A stretch of 64,000 bases of DNA, taken from positions 372,001 to 436,000 of the forward strand of contig NZ_JACCBH010000001.1 of the NCBI RefSeq assembly GCF_013409745.1, read 5' to 3'. The stretch is from Microbacterium pseudoresistens (lineage in GTDB: Bacteria > Actinomycetota > Actinomycetes > Actinomycetales > Microbacteriaceae). The notes beneath the pieces are model-generated. The model saw only the letters and a program-made list of their open reading frames with translations. It did not search any database and had not been told where the DNA came from. Position 1 is the first letter of the stretch; the number at the start of each line of letters is the position of its first letter. Made by a program: the position numbers and the translations under genes. Shown in pieces: positions 1 to 8,298 of this stretch.

Positions 1-666
1 AGGCCTCTCGATCTTGCCGTTGAAGACGCGATCGGGCACCCACTGACGGCCGTCCAGACGGCAACTCGCGGCCGCGATGACCGCAGAGGACACGATCGAT
101 CCAGCCGGAAGCGGCTGCGCCTCGATCTCCAGCGCCACCTCCTCGCCGAGGCCCCTCGACTCCGCGCACCGGAGCACGAGCGGACCCCCCGCCGGCACCT
201 CGAGCTGCACGCGGTACCAGCTCCCCCTCCGCCACGCGATGGTGAGATCGGCGAGACGGGCTTCGTCGGCGCCTCGGAGGCCCAGTCGACCCGCCGCGTC
301 GACAACGATGCCAAGAACGGTCGCACCGTTCGCCGCGAGCAGGGTGAGGACACCCTGCTCGCGGCCAGACGAGGGCGTCGTGGGCTGCATGAGCACCGAC
401 AGGCTCAACCCTTCGACGGACTGCGTGCCGACGGAGGGAACGACAACGCACGACCCGAGGTGCACGTCACGCAGGCCACCACGCACGGTCTGCGCGATGA
501 ACTCCGGCACGGGAAGGATCTTCCGCCCTGGCCCCGCCGGATTATCGTCGCCGTGCTGTAGTCGCACCAGGTCGACCTCCACGAGGTCGGCGCTCGCGCT
601 CATCATGAGGTCGACGGCTTCGCCGGGCTCAGCCGAGAGCGTGTTGAGGTATCCGGTCAGGGTCAT
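1..666 (-). CDS. N,N-dimethylformamidase large-subunit-like protein (3' end outside window)
   Basis: The reading frame is open from an ATG at 666 to the window edge, so the C-terminal part is missing. The translation starts MTLTGYLNTLSAEPGEAVDL and continues with VDLVRLQHGDDNPAGPG. This is the typical opening of the large subunit of N,N-dimethylformamidase and its homologues, which start with a small beta domain followed by a LamG-like region and a later catalytic domain. Only about 220 residues are visible, so the active site cannot be judged. It lies 26 bases after the ribose-type binding protein and is probably the last gene seen of the long leftward sugar operon. A formamidase-like enzyme there is unexpected. 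The substrate may be a formamide or amide, or the fold may be reused. The family is fairly sure, the function is not. Confidence 0.7.
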   Translation of the reverse strand, partial: MTLTGYLNTLSAEPGEAVDLMMSASADLVEVDLVRLQHGDDNPAGPGRKILPVPEFIAQTVRGGLRDVHLGSCVVVPSVGTQSVEGLSLSVLMQPTTPSSGREQGVLTLLAANGATVLGIVVDAAGRLGLRGADEARLADLTIAWRRGSWYRVQLEVPAGGPLVLRCAESRGLGEEVALEIEAQPLPAGSIVSSAVIAAASCRLDGRQWVPDRVFNGKIERP

Positions 667-692
667 CGTGGGTTCCTTCCGCGTCTGCGGGG

Positions 693-1715
693 TCAGCTGC
701 ACTCGGTCTTGTACCGGAGCGATTCGCCCTTCGGGGTGTCCACGTCTTCGCTCGTGAGGATCTCGACGGGTGCGTCCACAGTCTTAGATACTTCGTCGCC
801 ACGCAACTGGTTCGCGATCTGCTCGATCGCGAGCTCACCCATCGCGAACGGCTGCTGAGCGACCGTGGCCTGGAGGACGCCCTCTTCCAGGAGTTCGATG
901 TTCGCCGCTCCCGCATCCCAGCTGACCATCTTCACGGCGCCGACGACGTTCGCATTGCGCAGGGCTACTGCCGCGCCCGTGGAGTTGAGGTAGTTCGTGG
1001 TGTAGATCGCCTTCAGGTCTGGATACTTGACCAGGGTCGAGGCGGCGTTGGCCTGGATGACGTCGGCCGAGATCTCCGGGTATGAGATCGACACGACCTC
1101 GATGTCGGGATATTCCTCGAGCGCGTCCTCGAAGCCCTTGATGCGAGCCTGGGTGATCGGGTTCGTGGCCAGGGAGCCGATCGCGGCGATCTGACCCTCT
1201 CCACCGATGAGCTCGGCGAGGTAAGCGGTGATCTCCTTCGCTCCCTCATAGTGATTGGATGCGATGAACGAGTCGTACAGCTCTTCGTCGTCGAGCTGCG
1301 CATCGACATCGATGACCGTGACCCCGTCGGCGCGGGCGGACTGCACGGGAATGCCGCCGGCGACGGGATCCGCAGGTGTGTAGATCAGCGCGTCGGGGGC
1401 GTTGGTGAGCATGTTCTGCACGATCGTGGTCAGTTGCGCCTGATTCTGGTTTTGTGGGGCCTGCAGTTCGCCGACGTCCATGCCGAGCTTGGCGCCGGCC
1501 GCTTGTGCGCCGCAGGCGACCTGCACGTAGTACGGATCGCCGGACTGCGGTCCCGCGATGGCGATCGTGGCGCCGGCGACAGGATCGTCGCCGGCGCCTC
1601 CGGACTCGGGAGCGGTGCTGGAGCATGCAGCGAGCGGGCCCAGCAAGAGCACGGTCGCCGCGGCCGCGGTGAGAGTGCGACGTGAGCGGGACGTGGTGGA
1701 GGCAGTGCTGTTCAT
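693..1715 (-). CDS. Sugar ABC transporter substrate-binding lipoprotein (CUT2/RbsB type)
   Basis: This is a 340-residue periplasmic-binding-protein-fold protein (type 1, ribose/galactose family) that would capture the ligand for the permease and ATPase encoded just upstream. The N-terminus has a basic stretch, a hydrophobic segment and a lipobox ending at Cys31 (PLAAC), so it should be a membrane-anchored lipoprotein. Family features are IAIAGPQSGDPYYVQVACGA near the start and VVSISYPEISADVIQANAA before the second lobe. The length is normal for the family. It is separated from the permease by 76 bases and read in the same direction. The ligand cannot be read from sequence; the neighbouring kinase, isomerase and dehydrogenase suggest a sugar or polyol. 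Confidence 0.9.
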   Translation of the reverse strand: MNSTASTTSRSRRTLTAAAATVLLLGPLAACSSTAPESGGAGDDPVAGATIAIAGPQSGDPYYVQVACGAQAAGAKLGMDVGELQAPQNQNQAQLTTIVQNMLTNAPDALIYTPADPVAGGIPVQSARADGVTVIDVDAQLDDEELYDSFIASNHYEGAKEITAYLAELIGGEGQIAAIGSLATNPITQARIKGFEDALEEYPDIEVVSISYPEISADVIQANAASTLVKYPDLKAIYTTNYLNSTGAAVALRNANVVGAVKMVSWDAGAANIELLEEGVLQATVAQQPFAMGELAIEQIANQLRGDEVSKTVDAPVEILTSEDVDTPKGESLRYKTECS

Positions 1716-1791
1716 TTCGGACTCCTATGTCGTGTGAATGTGAAGGGGAACTGCGGGTGTAGACGGAGAGGGTGGCACGGGTGCGTGGTTG

Positions 1792-2835
1792 TCAGCCGGG
1801 CTGTGCACTGGAACGCCTCAGGCTGCGGATGCGCCGCAGCCGATCGAGATAGAGCGCGCCGACAAGCACCGCGCCGGTGACAACCTGTTGCCAGAAGCTC
1901 TGCAACCCGGCGATCACGAGACCGCTGGCGAGGACGACGGGGATCGCGTTGCCGATCGCTGTGCCGGCGATCGTACCGACGCCGCCGAACAGGCTCGCAC
2001 CGCCCAGGATCGCCGCGGTCGCTGCGGTGAGCGCATCGAGCGAGTGACCAGAGATGTTCGTCGTCCCGTAGATCGAGAGCGAGAGCCAGCCGGCCAACCC
2101 GGCCAGGAGCCCGGAGAGCCCATAGATGACGGCGAGGTGACGACGGACGGGGATGCCGGCCCTTACGGCCGCCTCCTTGTTCGAGCCGATCGCATAGGTG
2201 TGCCGGCCGAACACGGTGGAGTGCAGAGCGATCGCGGCGATGATGGCCACGGCGGCGGCGATCACGACCACCCACGGCACTCCGAGGACCCGCCCGACGC
2301 CGAACTGCGACATCGCCGCCGGCATCCCGCTGAGGTCCTGTCCTCCGGTCGCCACCTGGGCCAGGCCCAGAGCGGCACCGAACATGCCGAGCGTGACGAT
2401 GATCGGATTGAGCTCGGCGTACGCCACGAGCAGTCCGTTCACCCAGCCGAGAACCAGGCCGCAGGCGACGGCGACGGCGAGCCCGATGAGGGCCGTCGTC
2501 CAGCCGTCTCCTCCCACCTGCCGCATCACGATCATGCTGACGACGCCCGAGAACACCAGCACGGAGCCGACCGAGAGGTCGAACCCGGCGGTGATGATGA
2601 CGTAGGTGACGCCGACGGCGAGGATCAGCATGATCGATCCCGCCAGGAACATGTTGCGAACGTTCGCCGTCGAGAGGAAGGGCTGTCCGTTGATGATCGC
2701 GAACACGACGACCAGCAGGATCAGGGCGCATGTGACCACGAACAGAGGGTGCTGCCAGACGCGCTCCACACGCTGACGCCATGTGAGAGGTTGAGTTGGG
2801 AGGACGGGAGCGCCCAACGTGTCGAGAGGGGTCAT
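1792..2835 (-). CDS. Sugar ABC transporter permease (RbsC/BPD_transp_2 type)
   Basis: This 347-residue, very hydrophobic protein has 8-10 predicted membrane segments. It carries the CUT2 permease hallmarks ITAGFDLSVGSVLVFSGVV and LNPIIVTLGMFGAALGLAQV, followed by GAASLFGGVGTIAGTAIG-like loops. The start was chosen at the ATG whose last bases overlap the TGA of the ATPase gene (ATGA, 2832-2835), a translational coupling seen repeatedly in this operon. A longer frame upstream overlaps the ATPase and is not credible. It forms the membrane channel with the ATPase (2832-3674) and the binding protein (693-1715). Confidence 0.92.
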   Translation of the reverse strand: MTPLDTLGAPVLPTQPLTWRQRVERVWQHPLFVVTCALILLVVVFAIINGQPFLSTANVRNMFLAGSIMLILAVGVTYVIITAGFDLSVGSVLVFSGVVSMIVMRQVGGDGWTTALIGLAVAVACGLVLGWVNGLLVAYAELNPIIVTLGMFGAALGLAQVATGGQDLSGMPAAMSQFGVGRVLGVPWVVVIAAAVAIIAAIALHSTVFGRHTYAIGSNKEAAVRAGIPVRRHLAVIYGLSGLLAGLAGWLSLSIYGTTNISGHSLDALTAATAAILGGASLFGGVGTIAGTAIGNAIPVVLASGLVIAGLQSFWQQVVTGAVLVGALYLDRLRRIRSLRRSSAQPG

Positions 2836-3674
2836 CGTGTTCCTCCGGTGGTTTCGGTCGAGTCGGTATCCGGCTGCACGCTGCCGCCGGTCATGGTGGA
2901 GACGAGCAGCTCGAGCGAAGCCTCCGCCCGCGTGTAGCTCGCGACCCGCTGACCCAGTCGCAGCACTTCGATGCGGTCGGCCACCGCGAGCACATCGGAC
3001 ATGTTGTGGCTGATGAGGACGACGGCAAGGCCACGATCGGCGACCCGCTTGACCATGTCGAGCACACCCTTGGTCTGCACAACCCCCAGCGCCGCGGTCG
3101 GTTCGTCGAGCAGCACGACCGTGCGTGCCCAACTGACCGCGCGGGCGACGGCCACCCCCTGACGTTGACCGCCGGACATGTCGCTGACGGAGCCCCTGCG
3201 AGGATCGGCGGTCACACCGAGCTGTGCGAACTCGCGCTGAGCGACGGCCGTCATCGCCTTGTTGTCGAGGAAGCCGAACCAGCCCAGCGGTCCCTTGCGA
3301 CGCGTCTCGCGCCCGAGGAACATGTTGGCTACCGGCCCCATATCGGGCGCCAGTGCGAGGTCCTGCCAGACAGTCTCGATGCCCGCATCCTGTGCGTCCG
3401 TCGGCTGGTGGGCACGGAACCGCTCGCCGCCGACGAAGACCTCGCCATCGTCGGGCGCAAGCGCGCCGGAAAGAACCTTGACGAGAGTGGACTTGCCGGC
3501 GCCGTTGTCGCCTATCAACGCCGTGACCTCGCCAGCTCGACAGTCGAAGTCGGCGCCGCGGAGCGCCTGGACATGACCGTAGGAGACGCGGATGCCGCGA
3601 GTGCTGAGCGCCGTGTCCGTCGGGCGCGGAGGGGTGGGTGCGCCGACGGGGCTGCGAGACATCTCAGAATCCAT
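2832..3674 (-). CDS. Sugar ABC transporter ATP-binding protein, single-cassette
   Basis: This 280-residue ABC ATPase energises the CUT2 importer. Walker A is GDNGAGKST at residues 55-63, the signature is MSGGQRQGVAVARA, and Walker B with the following Glu is VVLLDEPTAAL. Most ribose-type ATPases are about 500 residues with two fused cassettes. This one has a single cassette, like the fructose-type FrcA proteins, so it presumably acts as a homodimer. The N-terminal 20 residues are Pro/Ala-rich and a start at Met5 is equally possible. It follows the SDR gene by 34 bases and overlaps the permease gene by 4 bases. Confidence 0.92.
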   Translation of the reverse strand: MDSEMSRSPVGAPTPPRPTDTALSTRGIRVSYGHVQALRGADFDCRAGEVTALIGDNGAGKSTLVKVLSGALAPDDGEVFVGGERFRAHQPTDAQDAGIETVWQDLALAPDMGPVANMFLGRETRRKGPLGWFGFLDNKAMTAVAQREFAQLGVTADPRRGSVSDMSGGQRQGVAVARAVSWARTVVLLDEPTAALGVVQTKGVLDMVKRVADRGLAVVLISHNMSDVLAVADRIEVLRLGQRVASYTRAEASLELLVSTMTGGSVQPDTDSTETTGGTR

Positions 3675-3708
3675 GAGGAAGCCTTTCGATAGTGATTGCG
3701 GGTTCGGG

Positions 3709-4476
3709 TCAGACGGCGGTGTATCCGCCGTCGATGGTGACCTGCTGCGCCGTCATGTAGCTCGACACGTCGGATGCGAGGAACACGACGAGGCCCGCGA
3801 TGTCCTCGGGTGTTGCCATGCGTCCCTGCGGGATCAAAGACACCCACTCGGCTTCGAGCTCGGGCTCTCGCTCGATGATCTGCCTTGTCAGGTCGGTGAG
3901 CACATATCCCGGTGCGATCGAGTTCACGCGGATGCCCGATGGGGCCCATTCGACGGCCAGCGACTTCGCGAGATGCGCGACTGCGGCCTTGGACGAGTTG
4001 TAGGACGCCGCCCACTGCGGCACGTTGACTATCGAGCCCGACATCGAGGAGATGAGCACCGCGCTTCCAGTCTGCCCCGCCTCGAGGAGGGTGCGCCCGA
4101 ACGCCTGGGCGGAGAAGAACGTCCCGGTGAGGTTGACGTCGATCACCTTGCGCCAGTTGCTCGCCGTGACGTCGATGGAGTCCTCGTTGATCTCGATGCC
4201 TGCGGCGGTCAGGAGCACGCGCGGAACGCCGAGACGCTCGGTGATCAGCGTGAAGGCCTCACCGGTGGCACCCTGATCTGTGACGTCGAGACGGACGCCC
4301 AGAGCACGCACGCCGAACTCCTGGGCGATGGAGGCCGCGGTCTCCTCGACTGTGTCCAGGAGGTCGAGGAGCGCGACATCCGCACCCTCCTCGGCGAGCG
4401 CGCGAGCGACGGCAAGGCCGATGCCTCGTCCGCCTCCGGTCACGACGGCGATGCGTCCTGCGAGATCGGTCTTCAT
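3709..4476 (-). CDS. SDR-family oxidoreductase, sugar/polyol dehydrogenase-like
   Basis: This is a classical short-chain dehydrogenase of 255 residues, the standard length. The cofactor motif TGGGRGIG is at residues 13-20, an acidic LLDL follows the second strand (favouring NAD over NADP), and the catalytic Ser, Tyr and Lys appear in SSMSG and YNSSK. The C-terminal QVTIDGGYTA is typical. A good ribosome site (AAGGAG) precedes the ATG. In an operon with a sugar kinase and an isomerase it probably oxidises a polyol or reduces a ketose. The exact substrate cannot be assigned. Confidence 0.9.
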   Translation of the reverse strand: MKTDLAGRIAVVTGGGRGIGLAVARALAEEGADVALLDLLDTVEETAASIAQEFGVRALGVRLDVTDQGATGEAFTLITERLGVPRVLLTAAGIEINEDSIDVTASNWRKVIDVNLTGTFFSAQAFGRTLLEAGQTGSAVLISSMSGSIVNVPQWAASYNSSKAAVAHLAKSLAVEWAPSGIRVNSIAPGYVLTDLTRQIIEREPELEAEWVSLIPQGRMATPEDIAGLVVFLASDVSSYMTAQQVTIDGGYTAV

Positions 4477-4542
4477 GAGCTTTCTCCTTGTGTCTTCGGG
4501 TCTTCCGATCGCCGACGGGATGTCGAGTGGAATCGTGGGTGG

Positions 4543-5349
4543 TCAGGCGTCGATGAGCTCGCGCAGGCGCGCTGCCGTCTGGGGCAAGGTGGTGGCAGGG
4601 TCGCCGCTGGTCGAGCATTCGAGGTTGATCGCGCCGCGGTAGTCGATGTCGCGGAGCGCCTGGAAGATGCCGTCCCAGTCGAGCGCACCGTATCCCGGGA
4701 GCAGACGGTTGCTGTCGCCCAGGTGCACGTGACGCACGTGGGCGGATGCGAGGCGGAGGGCATCGGGAATGCTCGACTCCTCGATCGACATGTGGAAGGT
4801 GTCGGGGAGCAGTCCAGCATTCGGATGCGCCACCCGCGTCACGACATCGAGGTTGTCGGCGACCGAGTTCAGATACCGGCTCTCGTAGCGGTTGAGCGGT
4901 TCGAGCAGCACCGCGCCCTCGGAGCCCGCGACCCGATCGAGCAGCTCGGCGTAGAACGCCGTGAACTCCTGGTCCTGTGCGGAGGTGAGCTGCTGGTACG
5001 GGTCGAACAGGGGCATCGGGTCCTGTGGTCCGTACTCGAACTCGATCTCGGTCACGAGTCCGAGCTCGGCGCACACATCGGCAGCTTGACGATACATGTC
5101 ACGGCAGCGCGCACGCAGCTCGCTGTCCTCGGACATGGCGTTGCCGTAGATGTCGCCGGTGAGGACGAACTCGACGGGCCGCACGCCGGTGCGGGATTCG
5201 AGGGCGACGAGCTCGGCGTGCACGTCGCGATTCCACGCGTCGACCGGCTGGAACACGGCAATGGCCTCGTACCCCCAGTCGCGCAGCAGCTCCGCCTGCG
5301 CGGTGAGCGAGTCCGCGGGGATCATCGGGGTCGAACAGCAGAGGATCAT
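4543..5349 (-). CDS. Sugar phosphate isomerase/epimerase, TIM-barrel (AP-endonuclease 2 fold)
   Basis: This 268-residue protein is from the xylose-isomerase-like TIM-barrel superfamily, related to ketose 3-epimerases and hydroxypyruvate isomerases. Visible metal and substrate motifs are LLEPLNRYESR (Glu), LPDTFHMSIEE (Asp, His), HVHLGDSNR and NLECS (final Glu), the usual four-ligand set. The start is the ATG that overlaps the kinase stop codon by ATGA (5346-5349); the longer frame upstream lies inside the kinase gene. It most likely interconverts ketoses before or after phosphorylation by the adjacent kinase. Confidence 0.87.
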   Translation of the reverse strand: MILCCSTPMIPADSLTAQAELLRDWGYEAIAVFQPVDAWNRDVHAELVALESRTGVRPVEFVLTGDIYGNAMSEDSELRARCRDMYRQAADVCAELGLVTEIEFEYGPQDPMPLFDPYQQLTSAQDQEFTAFYAELLDRVAGSEGAVLLEPLNRYESRYLNSVADNLDVVTRVAHPNAGLLPDTFHMSIEESSIPDALRLASAHVRHVHLGDSNRLLPGYGALDWDGIFQALRDIDYRGAINLECSTSGDPATTLPQTAARLRELIDA

Positions 5350-6842
5350 CTTCCTCCTCCTTCGGGTTGGGCCTGTGGATGCTGCGCACCGTACAGGCGC
5401 GTGAGAACGTCGTCGAAGCGGTCGTAACGCGCACGGCTCGTCGGCGACGTGCGGGGACGGTATACCTGGACGTCCGGCATGTGCAGCCGTGCGGTGTCGT
5501 CGATCGACGACAGCTCGCCAGCGGCCACCAGCGCGAGGATCGCCGCCCCACGGCACGCAGCTTCCTTCTCGTCAGGGACACACAGGTCGACACCGCAGAC
5601 ATCGGCCTTCAGCTGATTCCAGAACCGGGACGCCGTGCCGCCTCCCGTGCTGACGATCTGGTGCACCTGCTCCCCGGTTGCCCGGATCGCGTCGATGTTG
5701 CGACGCAGCAGATGCGCGAGACCCTCCATGACCGCATAGGCCATGTCGACGCCGTCGTGGCGCAGTTGCAGGTCGACGAATGCTCCACGCGCCCGGGGGT
5801 TGAAGTCGGGCGGGTTGAGGCCGGTCAGATACGGCAGGAACAGCGGAGCCCGCCCATGATCCCGTTCGTTCAGCTCGCGCTCCAGCCGGTCGTATGGCAG
5901 GCCGCCGGCGACGGCGTCGCGGAACCAGTCGAGGGCGACGCCGCCGCTGTCGGCACAGCTGAAGAGCACGGTCTCTCCCGGCCGCAGACCGGCGTGGAAG
6001 GACATCCCGGACGCCCGATCGAACGTGCGATCCGTGGCGAGGAGTGAAACGGCCAGGACTGTGCCTGCCGAGGCGCTGACCTCGCCCGTACCGTACGAGG
6101 AGGTGCCCAGCATGGCGCAGAAGTGGTCGAGGGCGCCGGCGTTCACGGTGTAGGACGCGGCCGGCGGAAGTCGATCCGCGAACTCCGCGAGGACGGGGCC
6201 GACGATCGTGCCGGCCGGGACCGTCTGCGGCAGCGTGCGGGGATCCACGCCGCAGAAGTCGAGCATCTCGGGCCAGTAGCGGCGGCCGCGGACATCGTAG
6301 AGGTAGGTGAAGCCGCGCGTGGTCTCCTCGCCGACCGCGCGGCCGGTGAGCCGCAGCAGGATGTAGTCCTTGACCATCAGGACGTGGTGCGCCGCGGCGA
6401 GTATGTCCGGCCGATGCGTGCGAAGCCAGCGCAGCTTGGTGGCCGGCCACGTCGGCACGGCCTCGGTCTCACCCGTGACAGCGAAGGCCTCTGTCGTGTC
6501 GAACCTCGCTCCGATCTCCGCGGCCTCGGCCGTCGATCGCTCGTCCATCCAGGAGATGGCGGGCGCGATCGCGATGCCGCGAGCATCGGCGAGCACGAGC
6601 GACTCGGCCTGACCGGTGAGCACGATGCAGCTCTGCGCGTCTGAGGCGGCCCCCGCCTCGGACGCGCAGGAACGAACGAGATCGAGGACCGAACCCAGAA
6701 CCGAGTCTGCATCGAACTCGACGAACGCGCCGTCCCGCGAGTACTGCATCGTCGCGCTCGCGGCCGCGAGTTGACGTGCACGCTCGTCGAAGAGCACGAC
6801 CTTCAGATTCGTCGAGCCGAGATCCACCGCGTAGACGAGCAT
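5346..6842 (-). CDS. FGGY-family carbohydrate kinase
   Basis: This 498-residue kinase has the length and motifs of xylulokinase/glycerol kinase-type enzymes. The N-terminal ATP phosphate motif is AVDLGSTNLKVVLFD. The central GALDHFCAMLGTSS contains the catalytic Asp. The C-terminal STGGGTASRFWNQL and CRGAAILA form the adenosine site. The start is the ATG at 6842, two bases after the YjbQ stop; an upstream extension would overlap that gene. It would phosphorylate the imported sugar or polyol, probably at a terminal hydroxyl. Members act on xylulose, ribulose, erythritol, glycerol and others, so specificity is open. Confidence 0.93.
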   Translation of the reverse strand: MLVYAVDLGSTNLKVVLFDERARQLAAASATMQYSRDGAFVEFDADSVLGSVLDLVRSCASEAGAASDAQSCIVLTGQAESLVLADARGIAIAPAISWMDERSTAEAAEIGARFDTTEAFAVTGETEAVPTWPATKLRWLRTHRPDILAAAHHVLMVKDYILLRLTGRAVGEETTRGFTYLYDVRGRRYWPEMLDFCGVDPRTLPQTVPAGTIVGPVLAEFADRLPPAASYTVNAGALDHFCAMLGTSSYGTGEVSASAGTVLAVSLLATDRTFDRASGMSFHAGLRPGETVLFSCADSGGVALDWFRDAVAGGLPYDRLERELNERDHGRAPLFLPYLTGLNPPDFNPRARGAFVDLQLRHDGVDMAYAVMEGLAHLLRRNIDAIRATGEQVHQIVSTGGGTASRFWNQLKADVCGVDLCVPDEKEAACRGAAILALVAAGELSSIDDTARLHMPDVQVYRPRTSPTSRARYDRFDDVLTRLYGAQHPQAQPEGGGR

Positions 6843-6844
6843 CG

Positions 6845-7342
6845 TCAGCGACCCACCACGGTGAGCAGAACGGTACGCTCCCGCGCGCGAACGGAGTCGA
6901 GGTCGCCGAAGTACACGCGACCGAACTCGCCCAGCACGGGCGCGCCTTCGACGACCGGAATCGACTCCGATCGCCCGACGATCGAGGAGATGATGTGCCC
7001 ATCGGTATTCAGGCCCCACGACGGATGCTCGCCGCGCAGCTCGGCGGCGTTCTTGATGTGGATCGGACCGGGGTGCAGATACTGTCCCTCGTGCCGGGCC
7101 GGCGGCGCGATCTTCGCGAAGACGTTGAGCGTGTCCTGCAGGAGCAGCTGGGTACCGTAGTAGGTGATGTCCTCGGACTCCTCCTGAATGAGCACGCAGC
7201 AGCTGGTGTGCGGGGTGAACGCCTGCACGAGCCCCTCGGCGAGACCGGACTCCGCGACCACGCGGAGCACCTCGTCCGTGATGTCGAAAAACTCCTGACG
7301 CGCCGGCGTGCTGACGGAGATCGATTGCGTCTGGATTTCCAT
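6845..7342 (-). CDS. YjbQ family protein (UPF0047, secondary thiamine-phosphate synthase-like)
   Basis: This 165-residue protein is full-length for the UPF0047/YjbQ family. The family core is clear: VQAFTPHTSCCVLIQEE, GQYLHPGPIHIKNAAELRGEHPSWGLNTDGHI, and the closing RERTVLLTVVG. E. coli YjbQ has weak thiamine-phosphate synthase activity, but the physiological role is unsettled. Here it lies between the importer permease gene (50 bases upstream) and the FGGY kinase (2 bases downstream) inside a catabolic operon. This suggests a role in handling a phosphorylated or unstable sugar intermediate rather than thiamine synthesis. That role is inference. Confidence 0.88.
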   Translation of the reverse strand: MEIQTQSISVSTPARQEFFDITDEVLRVVAESGLAEGLVQAFTPHTSCCVLIQEESEDITYYGTQLLLQDTLNVFAKIAPPARHEGQYLHPGPIHIKNAAELRGEHPSWGLNTDGHIISSIVGRSESIPVVEGAPVLGEFGRVYFGDLDSVRARERTVLLTVVGR

Positions 7343-7392
7343 ATGGATGCTCCCTGCTGACGAAGAGGACGAGAACGAGAACGCGGGATCGG

Positions 7393-8298
7393 TCATTCCG
7401 CCGACACCGCCCCGCCCGTCATCCCGGCGACGATGTGCTTCTGGACGATGAAGGCGATGATCAGCACGGGCAGGATCGTGACCGTGCCCACCGCGGCCAC
7501 CTGACCCCACGAGGTTCCGATCGGGGTTATGAGGCTCGGAATCGCGACGGGCAGCGTCTGCGTGTGCCGCCCCGTCAGCACGAGGGCGAAGAGGAACTCG
7601 TTCCACGAGTTGATCAGGCAGAAGATGCCCGTCGAGGCGAGGCCGGGCTTGACGATCGGCAGGATCACCCGTAGGAACGTCCGCCATTCTCCGCATCCGT
7701 CCAGTCGCGCCGCTTCGTCAAGCGAGATCGGAACGGCCAGGAAGAAGCCTCGCATCATCCAGACCGTGAACGGAAGGGCGAAGGTGAGGTGGGCGGCGAT
7801 GAGCGCGAAGTACGAATCGCGCACACCCAGCGACGAGGCCAGGACGAAGAGCGGTACGGCGAGGACCATCGCCGGCAGGAGCCGAGCTGCCAGGAGCGCC
7901 ATCATGAAAGTCTCGCCCTTGCGCATCCGGCTGAGGCTGTAGGCGGCGGGGACGCCAACAAGCAGCGCGAGGCCGGTCGAGACGACGCCGACGATCGCCG
8001 AGTTCACGATGTTGTCGGTGAAGCCCTTGTCGAGGAACGCCTCGCGGTAGTTCTCCAGCGTCGGCGTGAATAACAGGCTCGGTGCGGACGAGAAGATGTC
8101 CACGCGCTCCTTGAACGAGGTGAGGACGAGCCAGATGATCGGCGACAGATAGACGAGGATCAGGGCCGCCGCGACGACTCCCACCACCGCGCGGGCGATG
8201 CGGGTGCGCGAGCGGCGCGGCGACGGCGCGACGGCGCGGGCCCGCTCGGCGCCGCGGGTGACTATCGCGCGGGTGTTCACTACGGTCGAGGTGCTCAT
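7393..8298 (-). CDS. Carbohydrate ABC transporter permease (MalG-like, CUT1)
   Basis: This 301-residue inner-membrane permease has six predicted membrane segments after a basic N-terminus. It shows the EAA loop (SLDEAARLDGCGEWRTFLRVILPIVKPGL) that docks an ABC ATPase and the family NSWNEFLFALVLT. The start is the ATG overlapping the stop of the partner permease by ATGA (8295-8298). No CUT1 ATPase gene is nearby, so a shared MsiK-type ATPase encoded elsewhere probably energises it. The single-cassette ATPase in the same operon is of the other (CUT2) class. Confidence 0.92.
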   Translation of the reverse strand: MSTSTVVNTRAIVTRGAERARAVAPSPRRSRTRIARAVVGVVAAALILVYLSPIIWLVLTSFKERVDIFSSAPSLLFTPTLENYREAFLDKGFTDNIVNSAIVGVVSTGLALLVGVPAAYSLSRMRKGETFMMALLAARLLPAMVLAVPLFVLASSLGVRDSYFALIAAHLTFALPFTVWMMRGFFLAVPISLDEAARLDGCGEWRTFLRVILPIVKPGLASTGIFCLINSWNEFLFALVLTGRHTQTLPVAIPSLITPIGTSWGQVAAVGTVTILPVLIIAFIVQKHIVAGMTGGAVSAE

